64,000 nt of DNA from Fictibacillus gelatini DSM 15865 (GCF_000430745.1 NZ_AUMP01000003.1:157503-221502), one strand, 5' to 3'; positions 7,939-16,614 are shown, counted from the first letter of the stretch. Program-made: numbers and translations. The notes: a model not told the origin generated them from the letters alone.

Positions 7939-8043
7939 TTATTTATTCTGACCCGATATAGTTTCGTTGAAAGAAAAAAGCAATAATGGTGAGGACAGAA
8001 GCAATACGATAAACAAAATCACTTCAACACTATGTATGTCCAT
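7939..8043 (-). CDS. 34-aa hydrophobic membrane peptide, Fur-box controlled, divergent from pfeT
   Basis: Start ATG at 8043, stop TAA at 7939-7941 immediately ahead of a terminator. The peptide begins MDIHSVEVILFIVLLL, has one predicted transmembrane segment (about residues 7-25) containing SSP, and a short polar tail NETISGQNK. A possible ribosome binding site AGAAGGAT lies 11 bases before the ATG. A near-consensus promoter (8086-8114) and a Fur box covering the expected transcription start (8065-8079) precede it. It is divergent from the iron-efflux ATPase. No known family is recognised; it is unlike the basic FbpABC proteins of the B. subtilis Fur regulon. Confidence 0.6.
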   Translation of the reverse strand: MDIHSVEVILFIVLLLSSPLLLFSFNETISGQNK

Positions 8044-8064
8044 TTAGGAACACATCCTTCTAAT

Positions 8065-8079
8065 TGAGAATAATTATTA
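8065..8079. promoter_or_regulatory. Fur box (13/15) over the start site of the 34-aa peptide gene
   Basis: TGAGAATAATTATTA matches the 7-1-7 Fur consensus TGATAATNATTATCA at 13 of 15 positions. It lies at the predicted start of minus-strand transcription, a repressing position. An overlapping PerR-like inverted repeat with two rather than one central bases (TTATAAT-CA-ATTATAA, 8077-8092) covers the minus-strand -10. Confidence 0.65.
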
Positions 8080-8085
8080 TAATCA

Positions 8086-8114
8086 ATTATAAATATTGTA
8101 ACGAATAACGTCAA
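8086..8114 (-). promoter_or_regulatory. Sigma-A promoter for the 34-aa peptide gene
   Basis: Minus strand TTGACG (plus 8109-8114), 17-base spacer, TATAAT (plus 8086-8091). Only one base departs from consensus. Confidence 0.75.
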
Positions 8115-8166
8115 TAAAAATAAGCCCTTTTTTTATTTTACTACTTCCCAAATAACAAGTATTAGA

Positions 8167-8181
8167 TTATAATAATTATAA
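8167..8181. promoter_or_regulatory. Perfect PerR box upstream of pfeT
   Basis: TTATAATAATTATAA is an exact match to the PerR 7-1-7 consensus TTATAATNATTATAA. B. subtilis pfeT (ykvW/zosA) and Listeria frvA are PerR-regulated, so this supports the identification of the downstream ATPase. Confidence 0.85.
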
Positions 8182-8223
8182 AGTATTTGCGTTTAAGCAA
8201 AAAAATAAGATCTATACAAAAAA

Positions 8224-8238
8224 TGATAATCATTCTTA
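8224..8238. promoter_or_regulatory. Fur-type box between PerR box and pfeT
   Basis: TGATAATCATTCTTA matches the Fur consensus at 13 of 15 positions. A perfect 10-bp hairpin with a TTCG loop (8254-8277) lies downstream in the presumed 5' untranslated region. In B. subtilis Fur activates pfeT under iron excess, so an activating role is possible here. Confidence 0.6.
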
Positions 8239-8351
8239 ATTATGGTGAGGTGTGCTGCTATCATTCGTGATAGCAGCCATCTTGCTATCTATAGCGCAAT
8301 TGAAAGTGATTATCATCAAAAAAATAATAAACATATTGAGAGGTGAAGACA

Positions 8352-10289
8352 ATGAATAGTGAGAGAAGTACATGTGCACCAGTGATAACTACAAAAAGAG
8401 AAACACAACCGTTACAATGGACAGAGCTATTAAAGCGCCATGGTGAAGGAATGGCCGCTATTTTCTGTGGCGTGTTGACATTTACAGCGTGGATATTAAA
8501 TCATCATTACGGAACATGGTCTATCTTTCTTTATATTTTGGCGTATATCATCGGGGGATTTGTTAAAACAAAAGAAGGATTGATTACGTTAATCAAAGAA
8601 CATGAGCTAGATGTCAATTTATTAATGTTTTTAGCGGCAATAGGGGCAGGAAGCATTGGATACTGGTTTGAAGGCGCCGTTTTAATTTTTATTTTTGCCT
8701 TAAGCGGGGCATTGGAAAGCTATACAATGGCCCGAAGTTATAAAGATATCAAATCATTAATGGATTTAAAGCCGGAAACAGCGAGGCTTTATAAGAGCGG
8801 AATTGAAACAGAAGTACCGATTGAAGAATTAAAGGTAAATGATTTCGTCATCGTTAAGCCGGGTGAGCGAATTCCCGCTGATGGTCTCATCCGTGAAGGA
8901 GTTTCTGCCATTAATGAAGCAGCAATCACCGGTGAATCGATTCCTGAAGAAAAGAGTATCGGGGACACGGTATTTGCAGGAACGCTGAATGGCCAGGGGT
9001 CACTTTTGATCGAGGTAAAGAGTGAAAGTGAGTCGAGCATGTTTTCAAAAATTATCCGTCTTGTACAAGAGGCTCAAAGTGAAATGCCTCCTTCTCAACA
9101 ATTTATTGAACGGTTTGAAGGAACGTACGCAAAGCTAGTTGTCGGAATAACGCTCTTGTTAATGATCGTGCCCCACTATGCTTTCGGATGGGGCTGGTCA
9201 GAAACGCTTTATCGTGCAATGGTGTTTTTAGTTGTCGCTTCTCCATGTGCGCTCGTTGCATCCATCATGCCGGCGATGCTGTCAGCGATTTCTAACAGTG
9301 CAAGAAAAGGAGTGCTATTTAAAGGCGGTGCCCATCTCGAGAATCTGGCAAACGTGAAAGCCATTGCTTTTGATAAAACAGGGACATTGACAAAAGGGCA
9401 TCCTCAAGTAACAGATATTGTTCCACTACAATCGCATACCGAAGAAGAAATGCTTCGAATTGCCGGCTCAATAGAAAGCTTATCCGAGCATCCGATTGCA
9501 AAAGCGGTTGTCGAAAAAGCGAAACAAATGAACTGTTATTTATCAAGGCCGGATCAGCTTCAAGCGGTAACAGGTTTTGGGGTAGTCGCTCAATTTGAAG
9601 GTGAAACATGGAAAATCGGGAAGGAAGCATTTCTTGATTCAGCTTATGATGATCAAGAGATCGGGGCGATTGTTACCCGATTAGAAAGTGAAGGAAAAAC
9701 GGTTATCTTTATCGAAAATAATGAAGGAGTAGCAGGTCTTCTCGCTGTTCAAGATACATTACGGCCGGAAGTTCAAAAAACGATCAAGCGATTAAAGCAA
9801 CTTGGAATTACAATTGTGATGTTAACAGGAGATAAAAAGACAACCGCAGAGGCTATAGCAGCACAAGCGGGAGTTGATGAAGTTTATGCTGAGCTGCTTC
9901 CCGAAGAGAAAGTGGAATGTGTGAAAAAGCTGCGAACAATTTATGGGAATGTTGCCATGATTGGTGATGGCGTCAATGATGCCCCTGCACTCGCAACAGC
10001 TGCTGTCGGAATTGCGATGGGAACAGCTGGAAGCGATGTAGCATTAGAAACGGCTGATCTCGTTTTAATGAACGATGATCTTGAAAAAATCCCTTCAGCC
10101 ATTCGACTTGGTCATAAGGCAGCCCGGATCATTAAACAAAATATCGTGTTTTCCCTCTCTGTCATCATTTTGCTCATTGCTTCCAATTTTGCTGAATTTT
10201 TAACGCTTCCGCTAGGCGTTATCGGACATGAAGGCAGTACGATTCTAGTTATTTTGAATGGATTACGGTTATTAAAATCAAATTCTTAA
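8352..10289 (+). CDS. pfeT: P1B4-type metal-exporting ATPase, PfeT/FrvA-like (Fe2+ efflux)
   Basis: 645-residue heavy-metal P-type ATPase. Seen: TGES of the actuator domain (193-196), the transmembrane metal-site motif SPC (297-299, in VVASPCALVAS), the phosphorylation site DKTGTLTKG (D341), the SEHPIA nucleotide-domain motif and GDGVNDAPA (538 on). There is no N-terminal CxxC metal domain and only about six membrane helices, which is the P1B4 pattern. SPC rather than CPC argues against copper. The PerR box and Fur boxes upstream point to iron efflux under oxidative or iron stress. ATG at 8352 follows GAGAGGTGA; the GTG at 8343 lies inside that site. Orthologues have been called ZosA (zinc uptake), which is the main alternative. 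Confidence 0.85.
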   Translation: MNSERSTCAPVITTKRETQPLQWTELLKRHGEGMAAIFCGVLTFTAWILNHHYGTWSIFLYILAYIIGGFVKTKEGLITLIKEHELDVNLLMFLAAIGAGSIGYWFEGAVLIFIFALSGALESYTMARSYKDIKSLMDLKPETARLYKSGIETEVPIEELKVNDFVIVKPGERIPADGLIREGVSAINEAAITGESIPEEKSIGDTVFAGTLNGQGSLLIEVKSESESSMFSKIIRLVQEAQSEMPPSQQFIERFEGTYAKLVVGITLLLMIVPHYAFGWGWSETLYRAMVFLVVASPCALVASIMPAMLSAISNSARKGVLFKGGAHLENLANVKAIAFDKTGTLTKGHPQVTDIVPLQSHTEEEMLRIAGSIESLSEHPIAKAVVEKAKQMNCYLSRPDQLQAVTGFGVVAQFEGETWKIGKEAFLDSAYDDQEIGAIVTRLESEGKTVIFIENNEGVAGLLAVQDTLRPEVQKTIKRLKQLGITIVMLTGDKKTTAEAIAAQAGVDEVYAELLPEEKVECVKKLRTIYGNVAMIGDGVNDAPALATAAVGIAMGTAGSDVALETADLVLMNDDLEKIPSAIRLGHKAARIIKQNIVFSLSVIILLIASNFAEFLTLPLGVIGHEGSTILVILNGLRLLKSNS

Positions 10290-10290
10290 G

Positions 10291-10314
10291 AAGGCGCCAA
10301 AAGCGTCTTTTTTT
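10291..10314 (+). terminator. Terminator of pfeT
   Basis: AAGGCGC (10291-10297) pairs with GCGTCTT (10303-10309), one G-T pair, followed by a T run. Confidence 0.75.
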
Positions 10315-10408
10315 ATGTAAGCAAAATAGTTAACAAAGTGAATTATTTGTGTTATAACTTATAATGCGAAAAAGCGATATGTCTAAAATGATATATGAAG
10401 GTGTTGCT

Positions 10409-11605
10409 ATGGAACTATGGAAACGAAATTTGTATATATGTTGGTTCGGCGCTTTTTGTACAACGGCCGGGATGAGTCTTGTCATTCCTTTTTTGCCGTT
10501 ATATATTGAAAAGCTTGGTGTTCACAATGAGGCGACCATCGAGCGCTGGGCGGGGATTGCTTTCGGGGCAACCTTTTTAATGGCAGCGATCGTTTCGCCG
10601 ATATGGGGAAAACTCGCTGATAAATATGGGCGAAAGCCGATGCTTCTTCGTGCAAGTCTTGGAATGGCTATCGTTATGACGTTAATGGGATTTGTTCAAA
10701 ATGTTTACGAGTTGGCCGGGCTTCGCTTTATTATGGGAGCTGTTTCCGGATTTATAGCTGCCGCGATTACATTAGTAGCGACGCAAACACCGAAAGAATT
10801 TAGCGGCAGGGCGCTTGGAATCCTATCGACAGGAACCGTTGGAGGCACATTGTTAGGACCGCTTTTAGGCGGGTATCTGGCGGATATAATAGGGCTGCGT
10901 CATGTGTTTTTCGTCACAGGCGCATTTATGTTTATTTCTTTCCTTAGCGCCAATTTTATAAAAGAAGATAAACAGCGATTTAAAGCGAAAAAGAATGAAA
11001 CGAAGAAAGTCGATTGGAAATCCATTGAAAACCCGCGTTCCGTTATTGCCGTCTTTTTTACTACGTTTATTTTGCAGCTGGCCGTTATGTCGATTCAACC
11101 AGTCGTTACCGTATATGTCAAACAACTTTCGAATCATTCAGAACATATCGCGCTCGTTTCGGGATTTGTTGTTGCAGCTACCGGAATATCCAATGTTTTA
11201 ACTGCTTCAAGACTAGGAAAAATAAGCGATAAAGTGGGTCCGCAAAATGTGTTGCAAGTCTGCTTAATTGTTGCTGCGATCTTATTTATTTTGCAGGCGT
11301 TCGTTACACGGACATGGCAACTGTTTGCGCTCCGGTTTTTACTCGGGTTTGCAATGGCTGGCCTACTTCCATCGATTAATTCATATTTGAAAAAAATGAT
11401 ACCGGATCATTTAGCAGGAAGAATTTTTGGCTATAACCAATCCGCGCAATACTTCGGGAATTTAGCCGGTCCGGTTCTTGGCGGTCAAATTGCCGCCGTT
11501 AAAGGAATTCCATATGTGTTTTTAACGACAAGTATACTGATCCTATTAAACGCATGCTGGGTCTACTATCAACGGCACCATCATATGACGAAAAAAGCAG
11601 CATAA
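10409..11605 (+). CDS. MFS multidrug efflux transporter (DHA1 type)
   Basis: 398-residue, 12-helix MFS protein. Motif A is visible as GKLADKYGRKPML after helix 2, and motif C of drug/H+ antiporters as the glycine-rich GTVGGTLLGPLLGG in helix 5. An extended stretch of positive residues (KAKKNETKK) forms the central loop. ATG at 10409 is chosen because a -10-like TATAAT at 10360-10365 would put the transcript start beyond the upstream ATG at 10364, and GAAGGTGT precedes 10409. Substrate is unknown. The next gene, an isochorismatase-like hydrolase, follows 24 bases later and is probably co-transcribed. Confidence 0.85.
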   Translation: MELWKRNLYICWFGAFCTTAGMSLVIPFLPLYIEKLGVHNEATIERWAGIAFGATFLMAAIVSPIWGKLADKYGRKPMLLRASLGMAIVMTLMGFVQNVYELAGLRFIMGAVSGFIAAAITLVATQTPKEFSGRALGILSTGTVGGTLLGPLLGGYLADIIGLRHVFFVTGAFMFISFLSANFIKEDKQRFKAKKNETKKVDWKSIENPRSVIAVFFTTFILQLAVMSIQPVVTVYVKQLSNHSEHIALVSGFVVAATGISNVLTASRLGKISDKVGPQNVLQVCLIVAAILFILQAFVTRTWQLFALRFLLGFAMAGLLPSINSYLKKMIPDHLAGRIFGYNQSAQYFGNLAGPVLGGQIAAVKGIPYVFLTTSILILLNACWVYYQRHHHMTKKAA

Positions 11606-11629
11606 TGAAATAAGGCGGGAGAGAATTTG

Positions 11630-12202
11630 ATGAATCCAATTCATTTTAATCCAGAAACAACAGCAGTTATCGCGATTGATCTTCAAAAAGGAATCGTCAA
11701 CTTGAAAGGAAGACCGTACACAGGCAATTCCGTCATCCTGCAATCAACAAAATTGATTGAAGGATTTCGAAAAAAAGGGGCGTTAATTGTCTATGTCCGG
11801 GTTGATTTCATTGACGGTAAGGATGCGTTAAAGCCTCTTACAGATCAAAACATGGCACAGGCGAACCGCCCAAAAGATTGGGCGGAGCTTGTACCGGAAC
11901 TCGACGTTCAACCCGGTGACCTTATCATTACGAAAAGGCAATGGGGAGCTTTCTTTGGAACGGAGCTTGACCTGCAGCTGAGAAGAAGGGGAATAGATAC
12001 AATTGTTCTTTGCGGGATTGCAACGAATATCGGTGTGGAAACAACGGCAAGGGAAGCATTTCAGCACGGCTACCAGCAAGTATTTGCGACTGATGCAATG
12101 ACTGCTTTTAGCGAAGAGGAACACAACCATTCGATCCAATATATTTTTTCGCGGATCGGACGAAACCGGACGACAAAAGAAATACTTGATGATTTAAAGT
12201 AA
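11630..12202 (+). CDS. Isochorismatase-family cysteine hydrolase
   Basis: 190-residue single-domain hydrolase. The Asp-Lys-Cys triad is visible as AIDLQKG, ITKRQWGAF and LCGIATNIGVETTAREA. The family splits amides or enol ethers (isochorismatase, nicotinamidase, carbamoylases); the exact substrate cannot be read from the sequence. ATG at 11630 follows GGCGGGAGAG. It is co-oriented with the MFS transporter and ends in a strong terminator. Confidence 0.85.
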   Translation: MNPIHFNPETTAVIAIDLQKGIVNLKGRPYTGNSVILQSTKLIEGFRKKGALIVYVRVDFIDGKDALKPLTDQNMAQANRPKDWAELVPELDVQPGDLIITKRQWGAFFGTELDLQLRRRGIDTIVLCGIATNIGVETTAREAFQHGYQQVFATDAMTAFSEEEHNHSIQYIFSRIGRNRTTKEILDDLK

Positions 12203-12237
12203 ACAAAAAGAGCGTGCCTCTTTTGTTTACTTTTTTT
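12199..12237 (+). terminator. Terminator after the isochorismatase-like gene
   Basis: GTAAACAAAAAGAG (12199-12212) pairs with CTCTTTTGTTTAC (12218-12230) with one bulged A, followed by seven T. A second inverted repeat (GCG-CCATTTT/AAAATGG-CGC) follows to about 12264. Confidence 0.9.
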
Positions 12238-12325
12238 GCGTCCATTTTTTTGAAAATGGTCGCATGCCTCTTTTTCTTTCTTTTGATCTATTTTTTAATA
12301 AAAGAAAGGGAGATGGTATCTGAAA

Positions 12326-13435
12326 ATGAAGAAACTTGTAATTGATCCTGGACATGGAGGAAAGGACCCGGGCTCCGGTTATAAGGAAATACAGGAACAA
12401 GATATTAACCTCGCTATTAGCCTAAAAGTAAAAAAAGAGCTAGAAACAAATTATAATGTTGAAATTTATATGACAAGAAAAGATGAAAAAACGGTTTCAT
12501 TAGATGAACGAACAAATATGGCCAACAAAATAAAGGCGGATTATTATTGTTCCATCCATCAAAATGCAGGCGGTGGAGAAGGTTTTGAAAGCTACATTTT
12601 TGATGGAAACGTATCCAGCCAAACGGTAAAAATGAGGGATGTCCTTCATGCATCGATTAAAAAAGTAATGGACAAATATGGAGTAATGAATCGCGGAAAA
12701 AAACGGGCTAATTTTCATGTCCTAAGAGAGACGGAAATGCCGGCAGTATTACTTGAAGTTTTATTTATTGATAGTGAAAAAGATGTAAAGCTTCTAAAGA
12801 ATCCAACCTTTCTAAACGAGGTTTCCGCTGCTATTGCAGATGGTATTGCGGACGCTATGGATCTTCCGCGTAAACCGAAAGATCATCCGTCAAAAAAATT
12901 TACAATATTAGGTGATTCAGTATTAACTGCAGCAGAAATGGATCGTTTTATAAAGAAAATCAATCCGGAAGCACCGTCTATAGCGGGTGATTACATTAAC
13001 TTCGGGAAAGACTATGGAGTTAGAGGAGATGTAGCCTTCGCTCAGGCGATCCACGAGACAAACTATTTCCGTTTTACAGGAGCTATTAAACCGGAACAAA
13101 ACAATTTTGCCGGTTTAGGAGCAACCGGTAAAAACCGCGCCGCAAGCTTTAAAAATCCCCGGGATGGGGTTCTGGCTCATATCCAGCATTTATATGCCTA
13201 TGCCTCAACGAGAGAACTTCCAAAAAGCCATCCATTAATAGATCCCCGATTCCAATATGTGAAACGCGGAGAAGCACCGACATGGATTGATCTAAATGGG
13301 AAGTGGGCAATACCCGGAGAACATTACGGACAGCTCGTTCTTGCACTGTACAAAAATATGATCGAAAGTGTGCTCAACCCACTTGAGGCAAAGGTGAAAA
13401 TATTGCAGTCGCAGCTAAAGGAGCTTGATATATAA
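12326..13435 (+). CDS. Two-domain peptidoglycan hydrolase: amidase_3 plus glucosaminidase-like
   Basis: 369 residues. The N-terminal ~180 residues form an N-acetylmuramoyl-L-alanine amidase (Amidase_3): zinc motifs DPGHGG (His10), a Glu near residue 23, and SIHQNAG (His ~72), with catalytic Glu in LLEVLFI. The C-terminal ~170 residues resemble the glucosaminidase/LytG fold: FAQAIHETNYFRF with a candidate catalytic Glu, NNFAGLGATG, and a VLAHIQHLYAYAS segment. No signal peptide or cell-wall-binding repeats are visible, as in phage endolysins or mother-cell lysins. No phage genes flank it. It is monocistronic. Confidence 0.8.
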   Translation: MKKLVIDPGHGGKDPGSGYKEIQEQDINLAISLKVKKELETNYNVEIYMTRKDEKTVSLDERTNMANKIKADYYCSIHQNAGGGEGFESYIFDGNVSSQTVKMRDVLHASIKKVMDKYGVMNRGKKRANFHVLRETEMPAVLLEVLFIDSEKDVKLLKNPTFLNEVSAAIADGIADAMDLPRKPKDHPSKKFTILGDSVLTAAEMDRFIKKINPEAPSIAGDYINFGKDYGVRGDVAFAQAIHETNYFRFTGAIKPEQNNFAGLGATGKNRAASFKNPRDGVLAHIQHLYAYASTRELPKSHPLIDPRFQYVKRGEAPTWIDLNGKWAIPGEHYGQLVLALYKNMIESVLNPLEAKVKILQSQLKELDI

Positions 13436-13488
13436 GGAATACAAAAGAAAATGCTCTTCTTTTTATACATGTGATGCCATTTTTTTGG

Positions 13489-13572
13489 TGGATGGGTTGA
13501 TAAATTATGGAAAGTAGCTGATAAGTAATTAAAAGTGGCCGTTATTCGATAAAAAGTGGCTGATATATTTCG
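13489..13572. repeat. Intergenic 21-bp tandem repeat, about four degenerate copies
   Basis: Units of the form AAAAGTGGCTGATA plus 7 variable bases start at 13510, 13531 and 13552, an exact 21-base period; a more degenerate copy precedes at 13489. The minus strand of the array reads as heptapeptides of the form xSATFxx. The 187-base gap 13436-13622 holds only this array and the terminator of the next gene. Confidence 0.65.
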
Positions 13573-13608
13573 GAATTTTTTCGTGAAGACACATTCGTCT
13601 ATATCAAT

Positions 13609-13649
13609 AAAAAACACGGACGCTATGAGTTTAGCGTCTGTGTTTTTTT
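13609..13649. terminator. Bidirectional terminator at the mvaB 3' end
   Basis: AAAAACACGGACGCTA and TAGCGTCTGTGTTTTT (about 13609-13625 and 13632-13648) form a long stem with one G-T pair and T runs on both strands. Confidence 0.85.
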
Positions 13650-14534
13650 AGCCAGTCGATACTGCTTGCTTTCAATCGGTCTTGAAACGTGCGGGGCAAT
13701 CACATCAACCGCTTCGATCAATTGATCAAGCTGAATGCCAGTTTGAATGCCCATTTGGTGTAGCATATAAACAACATCCTCAGTAGCGACATTGCCTGTT
13801 GCTCCAGGGGCAAACGGGCAACCGCCGAGTCCGCCCGCCGATGAGTCAAAGCGGTCAACACCCGCCTCAAGGCATGCAAAAACATTTGCAAGTGCCATTC
13901 CCCGCGTATCATGAAAATGTGCTGCGAGAAGAGTTGTTGAACGTAAATGATGTTTTAATAAAGAAAATAATTCATATGCCTCATGCGGGTTCGCCATTCC
14001 AATCGTATCGGCAACGCTTAGTTCATCGACGCCAAAATCTTCAAATGTCCGGCATAGCGACAGAACCTTGTTTTCATCCATTTTGCCTTCATATGGGCAA
14101 TAAAACGCGGTAGAAATGCAAGCTCTGACAAAATATCCTTTCCGCTTTAAATCAGCAATTAACGGTTCTAGTTCCGATAAACTTTCCGAGGTTGTTTTAT
14201 TAATGTTTTTTTTGTTAAAAGAATCGCTTACTGCAACAAAGACAGCAGCATTTTTGCAAGCGGATTCATAAAGCCGCTCAACACCCTTTCTATTGGGAGT
14301 AAGGACAAAATTTCTCCTTTCGTCAAGACAATGGGAAATGACTTCTTTTGCATCGCTCATTTGCGGCACCCATTTTGGCGAAACAAAGGAGGTAAGCTCC
14401 ATTTCCTGGATTCCCGCTGCTTTTAACTTTTGAATAAATTGAATTTTATTACTCGTTTCAACCAGCAGCCTTTCATTTTGAAGTCCATCACGAGGGCCGA
14501 CTTCAATAATGGTGACTCTGTTCGGCAATTCCAT
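13623..14534 (-). CDS. mvaB: Hydroxymethylglutaryl-CoA lyase
   Basis: 303-residue HMG-CoA lyase (YngG type) that cleaves HMG-CoA to acetoacetate and acetyl-CoA in leucine or isoprenoid breakdown. Seen: EVGPRDGLQNE at the N terminus with the metal/catalytic Arg-Asp, the HFHDTRGMAL metal-binding segment, and the C-terminal loop GGLGGCPFAPGATGNVATED with the active-site Cys. It is divergent from an operon of acetoacetate-handling genes 165 bases away, which together would take HMG-CoA to acetyl-CoA. Confidence 0.93.
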   Translation of the reverse strand: MELPNRVTIIEVGPRDGLQNERLLVETSNKIQFIQKLKAAGIQEMELTSFVSPKWVPQMSDAKEVISHCLDERRNFVLTPNRKGVERLYESACKNAAVFVAVSDSFNKKNINKTTSESLSELEPLIADLKRKGYFVRACISTAFYCPYEGKMDENKVLSLCRTFEDFGVDELSVADTIGMANPHEAYELFSLLKHHLRSTTLLAAHFHDTRGMALANVFACLEAGVDRFDSSAGGLGGCPFAPGATGNVATEDVVYMLHQMGIQTGIQLDQLIEAVDVIAPHVSRPIESKQYRLAKKTQTLNS

Positions 14535-14698
14535 TTTGACACCCCTCTTAAGAGATTTATTGCCAGCATTAAATGAAAGAATTATTTAAAAATATTTTAC
14601 AATTAACGGGCCATCTAATGCAAATTTCTGTATAGAGTATGATATGATAAAAATGAATATTCGAAATATATACATAGTCGCACAAGGAGGAGAAACAA

Positions 14699-15886
14699 AT
14701 GAAAGAAGCTGTCATTGTAAGCGCTGTCAGAACGCCGATTGGTAGTTTTCTTGGAAGTTTAAAAAATGTGTCAGCTCCTGAGTTAGGCGCGATCGTCATA
14801 AAAGAAGCAGTAGAAAGGGCAGGAATTAAACCAGAGGAAGTTGATGAAGTTATTATGGGCAACGTCCTACAAGCAGGATTAGGGCAAAATCCGGCAAGGC
14901 AAGCCAGTATCAATGCCGGCCTCCCAATTGAGGTCCCAAGCATGACGATCAACAAAGTATGCGGTTCTGGTTTAAAAGCGTTGCACCTTGCCTGCCAGTC
15001 GATTTTTACCGGCGATAGCAGTGTCGTTGTTTGTGGAGGAATGGAGAACATGAGCCAGGCGCCTTTCCTTCTGCAACATGCACGGGAAGGACTTCGTATG
15101 GGCGATCAAAAAATCGTCGATTCAATGGTTCATGATGGCCTCTGGTGTGCATTTAACGATTATCATATGGGAATTACCGCGGAAAACCTTTGTGAAACAT
15201 ACGGATTGAACCGTCAGGAGCTCGATGAATTTGCTGCCCTCAGTCAGCAAAAATGCGGGCAAGCAATAAGGGAAGGGAAATTTAAAGACGAAATTGTTCC
15301 TGTTCCGATCCCGCAAAGAAAGGGCGACCCGGTTCTTTTTTTAGAAGATGAATATCCGAAAGCCGGAACGTCGATTGAAAAATTAAGCAAGCTGAAAGCC
15401 GCGTTTAAGAAGGATGGAATGGTAACAGCGGGTAATGCTTCTGGAATAAACGACGGTGCAGCGGCATTAGTTGTAATGGAGAAAGAGAAGGCAAAAGAGC
15501 TTGGGCTAAAAGCTTTGGCGGTTGTCAAAGCGAATGCAGCCGCGGGAGTCGACCCGAGTATCATGGGCATTGGCCCGGTCCAGGCAACCAAAAAGGTGCT
15601 TGAAAAAGCGGGGCTTTCCCTCGAAGACATTGGCTTGATCGAAGCAAATGAAGCGTTTGCCGCTCAATCCCTGGCTGTTGCAAAAGAACTTCAATTTAAT
15701 AAGGAGATTGTCAATGTTAATGGCGGCGCGATCGCGCTAGGCCACCCGATCGGCGCGAGCGGTGCGCGAATTTTAGTGACGCTTCTTTATGAAATGAGGC
15801 GAAGGGACGTCCGCTTTGGGCTTGCTACGTTATGCATTGGCGGCGGGCAAGGTGTTGCAACAATTGTTGAAAAAGTGAACGAATAG
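14699..15886 (+). CDS. Acetyl-CoA C-acetyltransferase (thiolase) 1
   Basis: 395-residue thiolase. Nucleophile Cys88 in [35 protein letters not shown] with the catalytic His, and the C-terminal CIGGGQG Cys are all intact. The short length and substrate-loop pattern fit the degradative/biosynthetic acetoacetyl-CoA type (AtoB/PhaA). AAGGAGGAG precedes the ATG. First gene of a four-gene operon with CoA-transferase subunits and a second thiolase. Confidence 0.93.
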   Translation: MKEAVIVSAVRTPIGSFLGSLKNVSAPELGAIVIKEAVERAGIKPEEVDEVIMGNVLQAGLGQNPARQASINAGLPIEVPSMTINKVCGSGLKALHLACQSIFTGDSSVVVCGGMENMSQAPFLLQHAREGLRMGDQKIVDSMVHDGLWCAFNDYHMGITAENLCETYGLNRQELDEFAALSQQKCGQAIREGKFKDEIVPVPIPQRKGDPVLFLEDEYPKAGTSIEKLSKLKAAFKKDGMVTAGNASGINDGAAALVVMEKEKAKELGLKALAVVKANAAAGVDPSIMGIGPVQATKKVLEKAGLSLEDIGLIEANEAFAAQSLAVAKELQFNKEIVNVNGGAIALGHPIGASGARILVTLLYEMRRRDVRFGLATLCIGGGQGVATIVEKVNE

Positions 15887-15896
15887 GGGGATATTC

Positions 15897-16586
15897 ATGA
15901 AACAAATATTATCGAGCGCAATTGAAGCAGTGAAGGACATAAAAGACGGTTCAACGTTAATGGTCGGAGGATTCGGTCTGGTCGGCATCCCTGAAAATTT
16001 AATAGTAGCGCTTGTTGAAACCGGAGTAAAAGACTTAACCGTCATTTCTAACAATTGTGGAGTTGATAATTGGGGTCTTGGTTTGCTCCTCAAAAATAAA
16101 CAAATCAAAAAAATGGTCGGTTCGTATGTCGGTGAAAACAAAGAATTTGAAAGACAGGTGCTTTCCGGTGAACTTGAGGTTGAACTCAATCCTCAAGGAA
16201 CGCTTGCTGAACGAATTCGGGCAGGAGGTGCGGGCATTCCCGCATTTTACACTCCGGCAGGCGTTGGCACGCCGATTGCTGAAGGGAAAGAAGTCCGTTC
16301 GTTTAACGGGAAAGAATATTTGCTGGAGGAGGCGCTCATCGCCGATTTCAGCCTCGTTAGGGCTCTGAAAGGGGATAAGGCTGGAAACTTGATTTATAAC
16401 AAAACGGCCCGCAATTTTAACCCGATGATTGCTGCTGCCGGAAAAGTGACCATTGCGGAAGTGGAGGAACTCGTTGAGATTGGCGAGCTAAACCCTGATC
16501 ATATTCATACGCCAGGGATCTATGTGCAAAAACTGATCATAGGCCGACAGGAGAAACGAATTGAACGATTAACCGTTCAACAATAG
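15897..16586 (+). CDS. scoA: 3-oxoacid CoA-transferase subunit A
   Basis: 229-residue alpha subunit of a succinyl-CoA:acetoacetate (or acyl-CoA:acetoacetate) transferase. The N-terminal [14 protein letters not shown] segment and [15 protein letters not shown] are typical of ScoA/AtoD. It lies 10 bases after thiolase 1 and 28 bases before subunit B. Its likely role is to activate acetoacetate to acetoacetyl-CoA for thiolysis. Confidence 0.92.
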   Translation: MKQILSSAIEAVKDIKDGSTLMVGGFGLVGIPENLIVALVETGVKDLTVISNNCGVDNWGLGLLLKNKQIKKMVGSYVGENKEFERQVLSGELEVELNPQGTLAERIRAGGAGIPAFYTPAGVGTPIAEGKEVRSFNGKEYLLEEALIADFSLVRALKGDKAGNLIYNKTARNFNPMIAAAGKVTIAEVEELVEIGELNPDHIHTPGIYVQKLIIGRQEKRIERLTVQQ

Positions 16587-16614
16587 ACCGATAGAAAGAG
16601 AGGGGAACAATCCG

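Noticed and set aside
8309-8323. Possible third Fur box just before pfeT
   Set aside because: TGATTATCATCAAAA matches the consensus at only 10 of 15 positions; treated as a half-site.
13324-13617. 97-codon minus-strand frame with ISATF repeats
   Set aside because: It is a translation of the 21-bp intergenic repeat and overlaps the end of the amidase gene; there is no plausible start site.
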